A DNA stretch of 55,475 bases from Borreliella garinii (GTDB taxonomy: Bacteria; Spirochaetota; Spirochaetia; JABEVK01): positions 1-55,475 of the forward strand of contig DYOB01000007.1 in NCBI GenBank assembly GCA_020720765.1, read 5' to 3'. A program made the translations under genes and the position numbers. This document shows positions 1-8,021 of this stretch, one piece after another (the first letter of the stretch is position 1; each line of letters opens with the position of its first letter). The notes under the pieces are model-generated. The model was not told the origin of the DNA and searched no databases. It saw only the letters and a list, made by a program, of their open reading frames with translations.

Positions 1-52
1 TGAGCATCCCGGCTCCCCGGTCCTGTATCAAAATCTCAAGCGCAACAGGCTC
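1..52 (-). mobile_element. IS end (copy A, partial, cut by window start)
   Basis: The last 52 bases of an insertion sequence. They match the right-hand end of the copy at 19954-20420 (CATCCCGGCTCCCC..., then CTCAAGCGCAACAGGCTC). The 15-bp terminal repeat reads GAGCCTGTTGCGCTT from the outside inward. The flanking TTAG (53-56) fits the YTAR target seen at the other copies. The rest of the element lies outside the window. The strand is nominal, because only the end is visible. Confidence 0.8.
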
Positions 53-263
53 TTAGATCTGCAAAGTAAAACCCTACCTCTTGTCCAAGGTAGTAAACTT
101 TGTAGGGAACTTGCCGTTCTACTTTGAGCCCTCTCATAGTCAACTCTATAACCAAAACTGACTCATACACAGATTCCAATAACCCCATACCAAGTTCATT
201 ATGCACTGCGAAACACGCCCCCAGCAGTTGATGGGAAAGTTCCTTCTCGACCACTATGTCCAT
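36..263 (-). pseudogene. GxxExxY (PDDEXK_3-like) protein, truncated by IS insertion
   Basis: N-terminal half of a GxxExxY family protein; the family is usually about 125 residues and belongs to the PDDEXK_3 nuclease-like group of unknown role. The diagnostic motif GLLESVYE is present, preceded by the typical LGACFAVHNELG. The start at 263 is chosen because AAGGAGG lies six bases upstream; the reading frame extends to 311. The native sequence runs to ...FADL (about position 57), after which the frame reads RACCA and stops at TGA inside IS copy A. The C-terminal half with the expected acidic/lysine active-site residues is therefore missing. Function is almost certainly lost. Confidence 0.8.
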
Positions 264-317
264 TCTCTGCCTCCTTTTGTCTTGCTCCATCTCAGAGCGA
301 CGAATTGTCAAGGCCGA

Positions 318-655
318 TAGAGCCGTAGGCGTGCCTTTACAATGAGGAGCGAGAGATAAAATAAAAAAGTCAGGAGGCGGAGAGAAAAATCAAACCAACC
401 AGCCATCAGTGTTGCGCCGTCAGGCGCCAGTGCTTCGCCGAAGGCGACAGTGGTAAAAGGAAGTTTAGCCACGGGCTTTGCTTCGCAAAGTTCACAGGGC
501 CGACGCAGTCCCTAAGTTAACTACAAAACGCAAGGTTTTAGGGAAAGCGATGGGACCGTGAGCTGAGAGTCAGCGTGACCTGTGCGCGCCGTCTGCGGAT
601 AGATTTCTCATTTTCTACCTGTGGAATCGGTGCAAACTTCGGTTACTATTTATAA
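318..655. other. Gene-free, hairpin-rich intergenic island
   Basis: No convincing ORF on either strand. Visible structure: GGCGCC next to a near-repeat pair (TGCGCCgtcAGGCGCCAGTG at about 413-432 and TTCGCCGAAGGCGACAGTGG at about 434-453); a perfect hairpin CTTTGCTTCGCAAAG (476-490); and CCCTAA (510-515) facing TTAGGG (538-543). G+C looks higher than in neighbouring intergenic DNA. No tRNA, rRNA or terminator with a T-run was recognised. It could be a structured RNA, a repeat-family member or a decayed mobile element. Confidence 0.4.
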
Positions 656-666
656 GTGGACCCTTT

Positions 667-1974
667 TCAAGTTCCTAACCCTTCTTCCTGCCTTTTAGCC
701 TTTGAGCAGTTGTTTTGTTCCAATTTGCGCGCAAGAAGTTTACTGAGAAAGATGCCGTACTGGGGAAAATCCCTCACGGCAGCAATAAAACTTTTCCTTG
801 TAATTTTAATAAGTTTTCCTGGGGTCTCCGAAATCACCGTAGCGCTCCGTTTATTATTGAGAAGAAAGCTCATTTCACCAATAAAAATATCCGTAGGAGT
901 CAGCAAACTGACAAGGATATCCTGGTGAAAAACCTTGAAACGGCCTGAGGAGATATAAAAAATATGGTCGCTTTTTTCGCCTTCACGGAAGACTATGTCC
1001 TCTTCTTTCGTAATCAGGACCTCCTCGCCTTTAAAACCCACGGGTTCGCGCAAGGGCTCCGACTGCTCGTATTTTATTGTGAGAAGTGCAATATTTCCAG
1101 CCTTATTATAAGCCAACCTTCCGCCGAAACTTTTAGCAAGGATGATTCCCCTACCATGAAGTGCGTCCTTCTGCTTTGTTTTCATCCTTTTCTGGTATTC
1201 TTCGACGTTGAACCCCTTACCTTCGTCCCGAATATAAAACTTGGTTTCTTCGTCGCGGATGTCCCACTCCATATGGACTTTTTTCGCTAAAAGCGAAGGG
1301 TCCGCCTGGCATTTTTGGGCTATAAGATCGACAATGCTCCCACCTTCCATCAAAAAACGTGATTTCTCTTCGAAACCCACCTCACAGTTGCCGTGTTCTA
1401 TCCCATTTTGGATCAATTCTGCCAAAGCGATTTGAAGGTTGCGTTTATTCTCCACATTTAAATAGCCTCGCTGGACGAGGGCGGTTGCCGCAAGACCGGC
1501 AAAAATTGGAACCGTTAAAGGGTCGTTATCAATGATAAAACTCCCCGTTATCCGGTGGCTAAGGGTATGTGTCATTTCCCACTGAAAAATGATTTGCCGG
1601 TTCTTTTCGATAATTTTTAGGATATTGACTAAACCCTGGGAAATATTGGATATCTCCAGTAGGGTTAAGAGGTTAATGTGTCTCATCCTGTAGCCGATCT
1701 CTTGTTCCTTTGTGACTTTTCGGTCGTAGATGCCAATGATCCCGAAATTGTGCAGCCAGCGGTCTTCTTCAATGGTTTTTATCAAGTCGTCGATGCGCAG
1801 TTTGGGGTCAGAAACATTGATTAAAACGATCTCAGGAAGGTCGAAATTGAGGAGGTCAAGCGATTCCATGAATGTGGAAGCGGATTGCCACGAAAGAGTT
1901 TTATCTCTCGATAGGGCTTTTTCCATTTTCCCGCGTAAAATTTCATCGGAATTAATCACACCAAGCAGGCTCAT
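667..1974 (-). CDS. Receiver-like / HATPase / cyclic-nucleotide-binding signalling protein
   Basis: A 435-residue soluble regulator. Residues 1-120 resemble a response-regulator fold without an obvious phosphoryl-acceptor aspartate. About 170-315 form a GHKL ATPase of the anti-sigma/serine-kinase type: N-box ALAELIQNGIEHGN, G1 box DEGKGFNVEE, G2 GRGIILAKSF. About 325-425 form a cyclic-nucleotide-binding domain (FREGEKSDHIFYISSGRFKV, GEMSFL, RSATV). The start at 1974 is chosen for GGAGGA seven bases upstream; the frame extends to 2007. The likely role is a cNMP-gated kinase or anti-sigma switch. No anti-anti-sigma or sigma partner is adjacent. It is divergent from tsaC. Confidence 0.75.
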   Translation of the reverse strand: MSLLGVINSDEILRGKMEKALSRDKTLSWQSASTFMESLDLLNFDLPEIVLINVSDPKLRIDDLIKTIEEDRWLHNFGIIGIYDRKVTKEQEIGYRMRHINLLTLLEISNISQGLVNILKIIEKNRQIIFQWEMTHTLSHRITGSFIIDNDPLTVPIFAGLAATALVQRGYLNVENKRNLQIALAELIQNGIEHGNCEVGFEEKSRFLMEGGSIVDLIAQKCQADPSLLAKKVHMEWDIRDEETKFYIRDEGKGFNVEEYQKRMKTKQKDALHGRGIILAKSFGGRLAYNKAGNIALLTIKYEQSEPLREPVGFKGEEVLITKEEDIVFREGEKSDHIFYISSGRFKVFHQDILVSLLTPTDIFIGEMSFLLNNKRSATVISETPGKLIKITRKSFIAAVRDFPQYGIFLSKLLARKLEQNNCSKAKRQEEGLGT

Positions 1975-2007
1975 TAGCTTTCCTCCAGTCCCATCATATC
2001 CCTTCAC

Positions 2008-2036
2008 TTGATATTTGTCAAAAATATCTCTATCAA
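2008..2036 (+). promoter_or_regulatory. Promoter of tsaC, ultrashort leader
   Basis: TTGATA (2008-2013), 17-bp spacer, TATCAA (2031-2036). Transcription would start near 2043, four bases before the ATG. No Shine-Dalgarno sequence precedes the start. Confidence 0.4.
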
Positions 2037-2046
2037 TGTACCTTAA

Positions 2047-3006
2047 ATGACGACTGAAATTCTATCCTTGGACCAAATGGAGAAGGCTGGTGAAATCCTG
2101 ACCCGAGGCGGTCTTGTCGTGTTTCCCACAGAAACAGTTTACGGTTTGGGTGCTAACGCCCTTGACCCCGAGGCTAGTTCCCGGATTTTCTCGGCTAAAG
2201 GCCGCCCAGGGGACAACCCGCTTATAATACACCTGTTTAATACTTCGCAGCTTGCTGGTATTACAGAGGAATTGTCACCAGATGCCCTTAAACTCATCGA
2301 GGCTTTTTGGCCTGGGCCCTTGACCTTGATCCTTCCAAAACTCCCCGGAATTCCAGGAATTGTTTCAGCAGGTCTTCCAACGGTTGGCGTAAGAATGCCC
2401 AAAAGCCCCGAAGCCTTGGGATTTCTCCGTGCCTGCGGAGTGCCGGTAGCTGCACCTAGTGCCAATCTCAGCGGCTCACCAAGTTCAACCACCTTTGAAA
2501 TGGCAAAGTTTAACATGATGGGTCGGGTCGATGCTATTATCCAAGGGCCGGATTGCGAATTGGGTTTGGAGTCCACCATTATTGGTTTTCCCGATGACGT
2601 CCCCAAAATCTATAGATCAGGTTCCATTTCAGCCGAGAGTGTTGCATCGCTCTTGGGAGCTAATGCCGAAAGTTTGGTCCTAAATGCGTCTGAATCTGAT
2701 CGTCCAATGGCCCCGGGGACCCGGCATCCGCACTATAAACCGAAGGCACGCGTCAGGCTTTTTACAGATCTATCAGAAATCAAAGACGCCACTTCAAATG
2801 ACTGGATCCTCGGTATGAACCTAGATAAAGTGGTGCATCCTTGCACCTTAAAGTCTTTTTCCAGTGTTGAAGATTACGCCCGCAAACTCTTTTCATTCTT
2901 TTTTGAAGCAGATAAAAATGCAGTGCGTGTCGTCTGGTGCTGGTTTCCGCCTGACGGAGGGCTGGGAAAGGCGCTCAGGGATAGGTTGGAACGTGCAGCG
3001 AGATAA
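2047..3006 (+). CDS. tsaC: Threonylcarbamoyl-AMP synthase, Sua5 type
   Basis: Makes threonylcarbamoyl-adenylate from threonine, bicarbonate and ATP for the t6A37 modification of ANN-decoding tRNAs. Residues 5-200 are the YrdC domain: GGLVVFPTETVYGLGANA near the N-terminus, then KGRPGDNPLIIHL, a basic nucleotide-binding stretch, and PVAAPSANLSGSPS. The remaining residues to 319 are a Sua5-type C-terminal domain starting after RPMAPGTRHPHYKPK, so this is the long Sua5/YwlC form rather than the short TsaC form. The 319-residue length is typical. The ATG lacks a Shine-Dalgarno sequence and probably follows an ultrashort leader. Confidence 0.93.
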   Translation: MTTEILSLDQMEKAGEILTRGGLVVFPTETVYGLGANALDPEASSRIFSAKGRPGDNPLIIHLFNTSQLAGITEELSPDALKLIEAFWPGPLTLILPKLPGIPGIVSAGLPTVGVRMPKSPEALGFLRACGVPVAAPSANLSGSPSSTTFEMAKFNMMGRVDAIIQGPDCELGLESTIIGFPDDVPKIYRSGSISAESVASLLGANAESLVLNASESDRPMAPGTRHPHYKPKARVRLFTDLSEIKDATSNDWILGMNLDKVVHPCTLKSFSSVEDYARKLFSFFFEADKNAVRVVWCWFPPDGGLGKALRDRLERAAR

Positions 3007-3136
3007 AGGTAAAAACGACATAACCTTTCTTATAAAGGCCTCCTAAGTTTTTCCCCATGTGGAGAGTATATTATCACTATACTAATAAATAATAGGTAAA
3101 TGTATTTTTGTTCCAATAATTATTATGTAACTTAGT
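3007..3136. other. AT-rich gap between convergent genes
   Basis: 130 bases between the convergent ends of tsaC and the GT4 gene. It is AT-rich from 3050 on. No strong stem followed by a T-run was found, so termination here is not explained. Confidence 0.5.
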
Positions 3137-4249
3137 TTACAAATATGCGGACCATGTCGCCGTACTCATCGCTTCAAAGGTAAAATTTCTCTCAAACCTT
3201 TGTCTGCCATAATTCCCGTGTTCCCTTAAAAGTTCGGGATTCTTATAATATTCGGTCAGTGCTCGAAGTAGGCTCTCGACATCCCTGCGCTGTACAAGAA
3301 ATCCCGTCTTCCCGTTTTCGACACTTTCTTTAGAACCGCCGACATCACTAGCTACAACTGGGAGGACTGCCCTCATCGCCTCTAAAATGGATCTTGGGAA
3401 CCCTTCCCAATGACTGATTAAAAGAAAGAGGTCGGCCTTTTCCAAAAGTTCAGGTGCGTCTACCCTCTGCCCTAAAAACTTTACCTTTTCATGGATGCCT
3501 AGGTTTCTGCTGAGAACTTCGAGCTCGGATTGTCTGGGACCATCCCCCACAAGTGTCAAATCCCAGTTCGCATTTTCCCATATTGAAAGAGCTCTAAAAA
3601 GAGTATCATGGTCTTTTTGCATCTGAAGCCTGGCAATCATGATCAAATGCAAATTTCTTTTACCATCCCAAACCACATGGTTGATTCTAGGCCTATCAGG
3701 CATACCGTTATGTATGCACTGAAGCCTCGGCCTTCGTGCAATATGATTTGCCCTTGCGAGTTGATAATCATAATCTGAAACAGTGATGATCCTGTGGGAA
3801 AGCGGGGCACACAAACGTTCTACTCCCAGGACCAGGAGTTTTTGCAGTCTGGATATCCCATCGGCAAATTGCCAACCGTGCGCCGTGAAAATCAAACGGG
3901 ACTTTATTCCAGAAAGTGCCCCGGCCAAACGTGCTACTAAACCTGCCTTTGCAGTGTGTGCAGAAACCACCTGTGGCTTTACCTTACGGATAACTTTGCG
4001 CAACCTCCAGATCGCCGTCAAATCACTAAAGGGGTTGATACTGCGTTGAAGTCCTTCAACAATGTGGACTGTCGCCCCGAACGACTCTAATTGTTCGGTG
4101 AGCGGGCCGCTTGATCCTACTGCGCAGTGGACCTTAAGGCCTTTAGCCATCCAGGCGCGTGCTAGGTCCCTGACATGAATTTGTGCTCCGCCAATAGAGT
4201 CTCCGCGTGTAATGACGAAAAGAAAGGGACTGTTGGCCTCAATAGGCAT
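3137..4249 (-). CDS. Glycosyltransferase family 4
   Basis: A 370-residue GT-B glycosyltransferase that transfers a sugar from a nucleotide-sugar donor to a lipid-linked acceptor at the cytoplasmic face. N-terminal Rossmann half: FVITRGDSIGGAQIHVRDLA and VSAHTAKAGLVARLAG. C-terminal donor half: LIMIARLQMQKDHDTL, LVGDGPRQSELE, VKFLGQRVDAPELLEKADLF, and the donor-binding EGFPRSILEAMRAVLPVVAS ending in GGSKESVENGKTGFLV. Last gene of the polysaccharide operon; its start overlaps the end of the sugar transferase gene by 11 bases. Sugar specificity cannot be read from sequence. Confidence 0.9.
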   Translation of the reverse strand: MPIEANSPFLFVITRGDSIGGAQIHVRDLARAWMAKGLKVHCAVGSSGPLTEQLESFGATVHIVEGLQRSINPFSDLTAIWRLRKVIRKVKPQVVSAHTAKAGLVARLAGALSGIKSRLIFTAHGWQFADGISRLQKLLVLGVERLCAPLSHRIITVSDYDYQLARANHIARRPRLQCIHNGMPDRPRINHVVWDGKRNLHLIMIARLQMQKDHDTLFRALSIWENANWDLTLVGDGPRQSELEVLSRNLGIHEKVKFLGQRVDAPELLEKADLFLLISHWEGFPRSILEAMRAVLPVVASDVGGSKESVENGKTGFLVQRRDVESLLRALTEYYKNPELLREHGNYGRQRFERNFTFEAMSTATWSAYL

Positions 4250-5636
4250 TATTTGTAAACATTCCCCGGAAAGGGGTCTTAAGAACGATTTTTAAATCAA
4301 GCCAGAAACTCCAATTCTCGATGTAATAGATGTCAGCTTCAATTCTGTCTTGAATACTCGTATCCCCTCTTAGCCCGCTTATCTGTGCCCACCCCGTAAT
4401 GCCGGCTTTCATGGCGTGCCTTCGTTTAAAACTTGTGAAGTCATCTTTGAATTTTTCCACATAGTACGGCCTCTCAGGCCGGGGCCCAACCACGCTCATC
4501 TGCCCAACGAGAACATTGAGGAATTGGGGGAATTCGTCGAGACTGCTTTTTCTTAAGAATTTCCCTACGCCTGTGACCCTTGGATCATTCTCCTTTGTCC
4601 AAACTTGGTCTGAAGCCGTTTGCGCCTGAACTCTCATCGTACGGAATTTTAAAATCGGGAAAGTCTTACCGTCAAGCCCCACCCTCTCTTGAATAAAAAA
4701 GACAGGCCCCTTACTTGAGAGTTTCACAAGAAGTGCGGAGATTAAAAATACCGGGGAAAAGACCACGAGAAAAAGCAGGGAGAACAAGATATCGAAACCC
4801 CTTTTAAGGATTCTATTCAAACCGAACCTGGCTGGAACGTCGCGTATGCTGATAACTGTAAATCCATCTAAACTTTCTATTCCTCCGTGAATCGTCACCA
4901 GGTCTTCGTACCCCGGAACGATTTTCAGGTAAACACCATGTTTATCGCAAACGTCGAGAATCCAAGGCAATTCCTGGTGGCCACCTGTACCTGTGGCGAA
5001 CACAAGGGTATGCGGCCTGTGTTTTTCGATGATTTCATCTAACTCCGCAATGGTCCCCAAATCTGGTTCTAAACCTTCCTTAAATGCTTTCTCGTGAACA
5101 AACCCTATAACGCTGAAACCCAGAAGTCTCCGCGTTTCAAAAACTCCTGCAAGTTTGGCCGCGGTACGGCCGCTTCCCACGATAATGACCTTGTGAACAT
5201 TCTTAGTCTTCTCCAAACGCTTTTGTATAGACCTTCTTAGAAGTGTATGCCCAATAGTAAAAGTAAGAATACTAATTCCCGCATAGAGTACAGGTAGGAT
5301 ACGGGCTATCTGCGACACCTGGAAAAAAAACAGTACCGAGAAGGTCAGAAGGAGGTTTAGAATAACACCAAGGATAATCGGGCCTATTTCATCGACGAAA
5401 CTCACAAGTTTTGTTGCTGAGTAGACACCAGTAAGGATGAAAGCCATAACCTGGATTACCACAACCAGGATTCCGAAGAAAATGTAGCTTTCAATGTCCA
5501 GGTACTGGACGTCCGAATGAAGGGGATCCATCACATAAAATCTTAAAAGAAAACTCAAGCCCATACTGAAAATGGAGGCAAAGACATCATACGAAATAAA
5601 AGTATATTTAAATTCATCTGTTCTTTCTTGAATCAT
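4239..5636 (-). CDS. Polyprenyl-phosphate sugar-1-phosphate transferase (WcaJ/WbaP type)
   Basis: Starts glycan assembly by moving a sugar-1-phosphate from a nucleotide sugar to undecaprenyl phosphate in the inner membrane. Residues 1-130 hold about four membrane segments. About 145-240 form a CoA-binding-like Rossmann domain (KVIIVGSGRTAAKLAG). A further membrane helix lies near 285-305 (FDILFSLLFLVVFSPVFLIS). The C-terminal catalytic domain has GPVFFIQERVGLDGK, FPILKFRTMR, FLRKSSLDEFPQFLNVLVG, SVVGPRPE and GITGWAQISGLRGDT. The 465-residue length is typical of the family. The ATG overlaps the stop of the upstream gene (ATGA), implying translational coupling. Confidence 0.93.
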   Translation of the reverse strand: MIQERTDEFKYTFISYDVFASIFSMGLSFLLRFYVMDPLHSDVQYLDIESYIFFGILVVVIQVMAFILTGVYSATKLVSFVDEIGPIILGVILNLLLTFSVLFFFQVSQIARILPVLYAGISILTFTIGHTLLRRSIQKRLEKTKNVHKVIIVGSGRTAAKLAGVFETRRLLGFSVIGFVHEKAFKEGLEPDLGTIAELDEIIEKHRPHTLVFATGTGGHQELPWILDVCDKHGVYLKIVPGYEDLVTIHGGIESLDGFTVISIRDVPARFGLNRILKRGFDILFSLLFLVVFSPVFLISALLVKLSSKGPVFFIQERVGLDGKTFPILKFRTMRVQAQTASDQVWTKENDPRVTGVGKFLRKSSLDEFPQFLNVLVGQMSVVGPRPERPYYVEKFKDDFTSFKRRHAMKAGITGWAQISGLRGDTSIQDRIEADIYYIENWSFWLDLKIVLKTPFRGMFTNNAY

Positions 5637-6352
5637 TTTTTCCCCAGAATTTTTTTTATCAATGTCAGCATAGGAGAATAGTAATGAGGTTCTCTCACCT
5701 CAAAACCTCCGAAACCTAATTTAAACTGATTGATACCTTCCCGCTCCGGATCCGAGCCTGCTTCAGTAATCCCGCCCCAATCGTAAATTTGAAATCCAAG
5801 CTCCTGAAGTTTTAGCATATCTTCCAGGTGTGCGTAGCGGTTGGCTCTTCCTAAAGCGGCTCTATCCGCACCTTCGGTAAAACGTGCACCCGCGGAGTAG
5901 AGAAGCCGTGCCCGTTTTTCTTCCCTATCCAGAATATAGACATGGTAGGCTGCCGTGTGCTCTCCGATACTCGCCCTGGTTATAAAGAGGGAGGGGCCCA
6001 GTGAAGTAAGATGAGCACTTTTTATCTGTCCAATATTTTTTTCTTTTGCGAAAAGGTTATAGTATTCAAGAAACACCCGGGTTTCACTTATCGGTTCCCA
6101 CATAACCCCATCTTTTTCTGCACGCTTGACCTCATAGACGGTATTCTTTTTCATCCTGGCTAAATGGCCATCCCTGTCGGAATCTAAAAGGCTATGCAGA
6201 GTTAGAAATTCCTCGCTAACCCAGCCCTTAGGAGGAACCTTTCCGAGAAACTGCGAATAAACGGTTAGTCCGCTGTCACCTTTTTGCATTTCCCTTGCGA
6301 ACCACCGGCGACGATAGCGGAAGGGACCTTTCCAACGATCTACACAAATCAT
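5633..6352 (-). CDS. FemAB/GNAT-fold acyltransferase-like protein of polysaccharide cluster
   Basis: 239 residues resembling the GNAT-fold half of FemAB-type aminoacyl- or acyl-transferases: an early MKKNTVYEVKRAEKDG segment, a central HTAAYHVYILDREEKRARLLYSAGARF, and the typical end YDWGGITEAGSDPEREGINQFKLGFGG. The start at 6352 is chosen because its ATG overlaps the upstream TGA (ATGA) with a GGAG nearby; the frame extends to 6385. The context suggests it adds an acyl or amino-acid substituent to the glycan, but no substrate can be assigned. Confidence 0.7.
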   Translation of the reverse strand: MICVDRWKGPFRYRRRWFAREMQKGDSGLTVYSQFLGKVPPKGWVSEEFLTLHSLLDSDRDGHLARMKKNTVYEVKRAEKDGVMWEPISETRVFLEYYNLFAKEKNIGQIKSAHLTSLGPSLFITRASIGEHTAAYHVYILDREEKRARLLYSAGARFTEGADRAALGRANRYAHLEDMLKLQELGFQIYDWGGITEAGSDPEREGINQFKLGFGGFEVREPHYYSPMLTLIKKILGKK

Positions 6353-7113
6353 TTTTTTCTCCGCAGGCTCCTGGCCCACTTCCACAGAATGGCAAAGAAT
6401 GCATGCCCGATACTATAAAAAGACGCTGACTCACCCAGGGATTCCCATAACCCCAAAGGGTGGTTGCCGGAAAGCCATTTCTCTAAAAAATTAAAATCCT
6501 TTTCTTGCATTGTATTCGGATGCAAGGTAACCGTCCAGCTCCCTTTCCCCATTTTCCTGGGAGTTCCCAGTTGTTGTGGAAGCCAAAGGAAGCCGAAACG
6601 CCAGTAGGGGCTTCGAGACCACCCATCACTGACTATCCTGATAGAGGTTTCTTCCTCTAAGGCTTCCAGAGTGTTCCTATCCATATTGTGTGCTGGTGCT
6701 ACCCAATACTTGGGATTCCAGCCTTGCTCCTGAACAAGATTCCAGGCCTGACGCATGCGTTCCCTCTGGACGTCAAGAGGATCACCCGCCCATTCACCAT
6801 ACGCATTTTTAGGTACTAGACCGGATGGACGCTTTGAAAGGAGGTGTTGAAACCCATGAAGTCCCAGAATCCATCCCCTATTCTCCCAATTGCGCAGAGT
6901 ATCCCAAAAACCACCATCCGATTCGCCGAAAACCAGGTCAGGGTCCTTGTTGTCAGGTACAACTGCGATAAGAGGTTTGACACCATACCTTTCAAAAATC
7001 CCCGCAACTCTCAACCATTTTTGCCTATCCCAGGTCGGGCAAGCATCATCAAGTCTGAAAAAGTATTCTTCCCGCATCTCTATTAACTTAGCGTAATTCT
7101 TAAAAAAAATCAC
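6349..7113 (-). CDS. DUF2334 / polysaccharide-deacetylase-like protein
   Basis: 254 residues with the deacetylase-like (NodB-related) barrel of DUF2334: FRLDDACPTWDRQKW near residue 20 (paired aspartates), VKPLIAVVPDNKD, WILGLHGFQHL (metal-ligand histidines) and YWVAPAHNMD. These match the Asp/His layout of metal-dependent carbohydrate deacetylases. The GTG at 7113 overlaps the upstream TGA (GTGA) and is preferred; an ATG at 7077 is an alternative. It may remove an acetyl group from a sugar of the surface glycan, but could be a non-catalytic homologue. Confidence 0.75.
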   Translation of the reverse strand: MIFFKNYAKLIEMREEYFFRLDDACPTWDRQKWLRVAGIFERYGVKPLIAVVPDNKDPDLVFGESDGGFWDTLRNWENRGWILGLHGFQHLLSKRPSGLVPKNAYGEWAGDPLDVQRERMRQAWNLVQEQGWNPKYWVAPAHNMDRNTLEALEEETSIRIVSDGWSRSPYWRFGFLWLPQQLGTPRKMGKGSWTVTLHPNTMQEKDFNFLEKWLSGNHPLGLWESLGESASFYSIGHAFFAILWKWARSLRRKK

Positions 7114-7892
7114 TCATTGCTAAGATTCCCTCCTTTTCTGCGGACGCCTATCGTTTTCAGAAAGTGTTTTAACATAGAGATGACCATTTTCACCGAATGC
7201 ATAAGGTAGAAAAATACGTTGTGTGTAACCTCCCAAAGAGCCCGTCTCTTTTCCCTTAATCCTTTTAATACCTCCGCCCAGGAATAGGTTTCCAGGGTCA
7301 CTTTTGAAACGGTGAGGTTGAGGGGCCAAATTTCTTCAAACCCGGCCACCATGCGCATCATCTGGTGGTGGTCAGCTGCTATCCTGAAGCTTGTATTAAA
7401 AGCGTACTCCCTCACTTTATCAGTCCTTAAAAGAAGGCTCTGGTGTGAACATATCATTTGTGTGTAGATCTTTCGGGGAATAAGGGGATTCTCTTTATAT
7501 TCCCGACCATCTGGATAGGTCATAATACAGCCGCCGTAAACACCTGCACATCCAGAGTGCTTTTCAGTCTCCCCATAGAGGGCTTCAAGCGCACCTTTGC
7601 CATGGAAAAAGTCCCCAGCATTCATAAAGATGATCCAGTCGGTAGTCGCCATGGAAGCGCCTTTATTCATGGCGTCATAAATACCTGAATCAGGTTCGCT
7701 CACCCATCTGTCCAAGATTTTTTTTTCGGCTGCGGAAAGTATCAACTCCAGGGTTCCGTCGGTGGAAGCCCCGTCAACCAGGATGTACTCGGAGTAAGGA
7801 CGAAAGGTTTGTTCGTTTACAGAATTCAAGGTTCCCGTAAGAATTTTTTCTGCATTTCTGACGACTGTGATGACCGTGATCTTTTTTTCCAA
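7110..7892 (-). CDS. Glycosyltransferase family 2 (WcaE-like)
   Basis: 260-residue GT-A glycosyltransferase. The N-terminus ITVITVVRNAEKILTGTLNS, the acceptor/donor region YILVDGASTDGTLELI, WVSEPDSGIYDAMNKG, and the metal-binding-type segment WIIFMNAGDFFHG match colanic-acid WcaE-like enzymes. The start is TTG at 7892 with AAAGGAAG about nine bases upstream. First gene of the five-gene glycan operon; all following genes overlap by 4-11 bases, so they are probably co-transcribed and translationally coupled. Confidence 0.9.
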   Translation of the reverse strand: MEKKITVITVVRNAEKILTGTLNSVNEQTFRPYSEYILVDGASTDGTLELILSAAEKKILDRWVSEPDSGIYDAMNKGASMATTDWIIFMNAGDFFHGKGALEALYGETEKHSGCAGVYGGCIMTYPDGREYKENPLIPRKIYTQMICSHQSLLLRTDKVREYAFNTSFRIAADHHQMMRMVAGFEEIWPLNLTVSKVTLETYSWAEVLKGLREKRRALWEVTHNVFFYLMHSVKMVISMLKHFLKTIGVRRKGGNLSNE

Positions 7893-7915
7893 GTGTCAAT
7901 ACTTCCTTTGAAACA

Positions 7916-7921
7916 ATTATA
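7916..7921 (-). promoter_or_regulatory. Candidate -10 element of the glycan operon
   Basis: On the minus strand the perfect hexamer TATAAT lies 24 bases upstream of the TTG start of the GT2 gene. A convincing -35 element at 16-18 bp is not evident. Confidence 0.4.
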
Positions 7922-7961
7922 GAATATTTTCTAAAAGAATAGAGAAAAAACTTTTCTTGAC

Positions 7962-7990
7962 ATGACAATCCGCACATTTTCCAGTAGAAT
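7962..7990 (+). promoter_or_regulatory. Promoter of the PEPCK-like gene
   Basis: ATGACA (7962-7967), 17-bp spacer, TAGAAT (7985-7990). Predicted start near 7997 gives a 25-base leader that holds CCGGAGGA before the ATG at 8022. Confidence 0.5.
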
Positions 7991-8021
7991 ACCGCTGTAA
8001 GTTAAGTCACCGGAGGATACT

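Noticed and set aside
400-560. Integron attC-like site
   Set aside because: Hairpins and GTTAAC are present, but the RYYYAAC/GTTRRRY core pair is not found in the right arrangement.
2139-2606. 155-codon frame antisense to tsaC
   Set aside because: Shadow of a well-supported gene; no start signal or domain.
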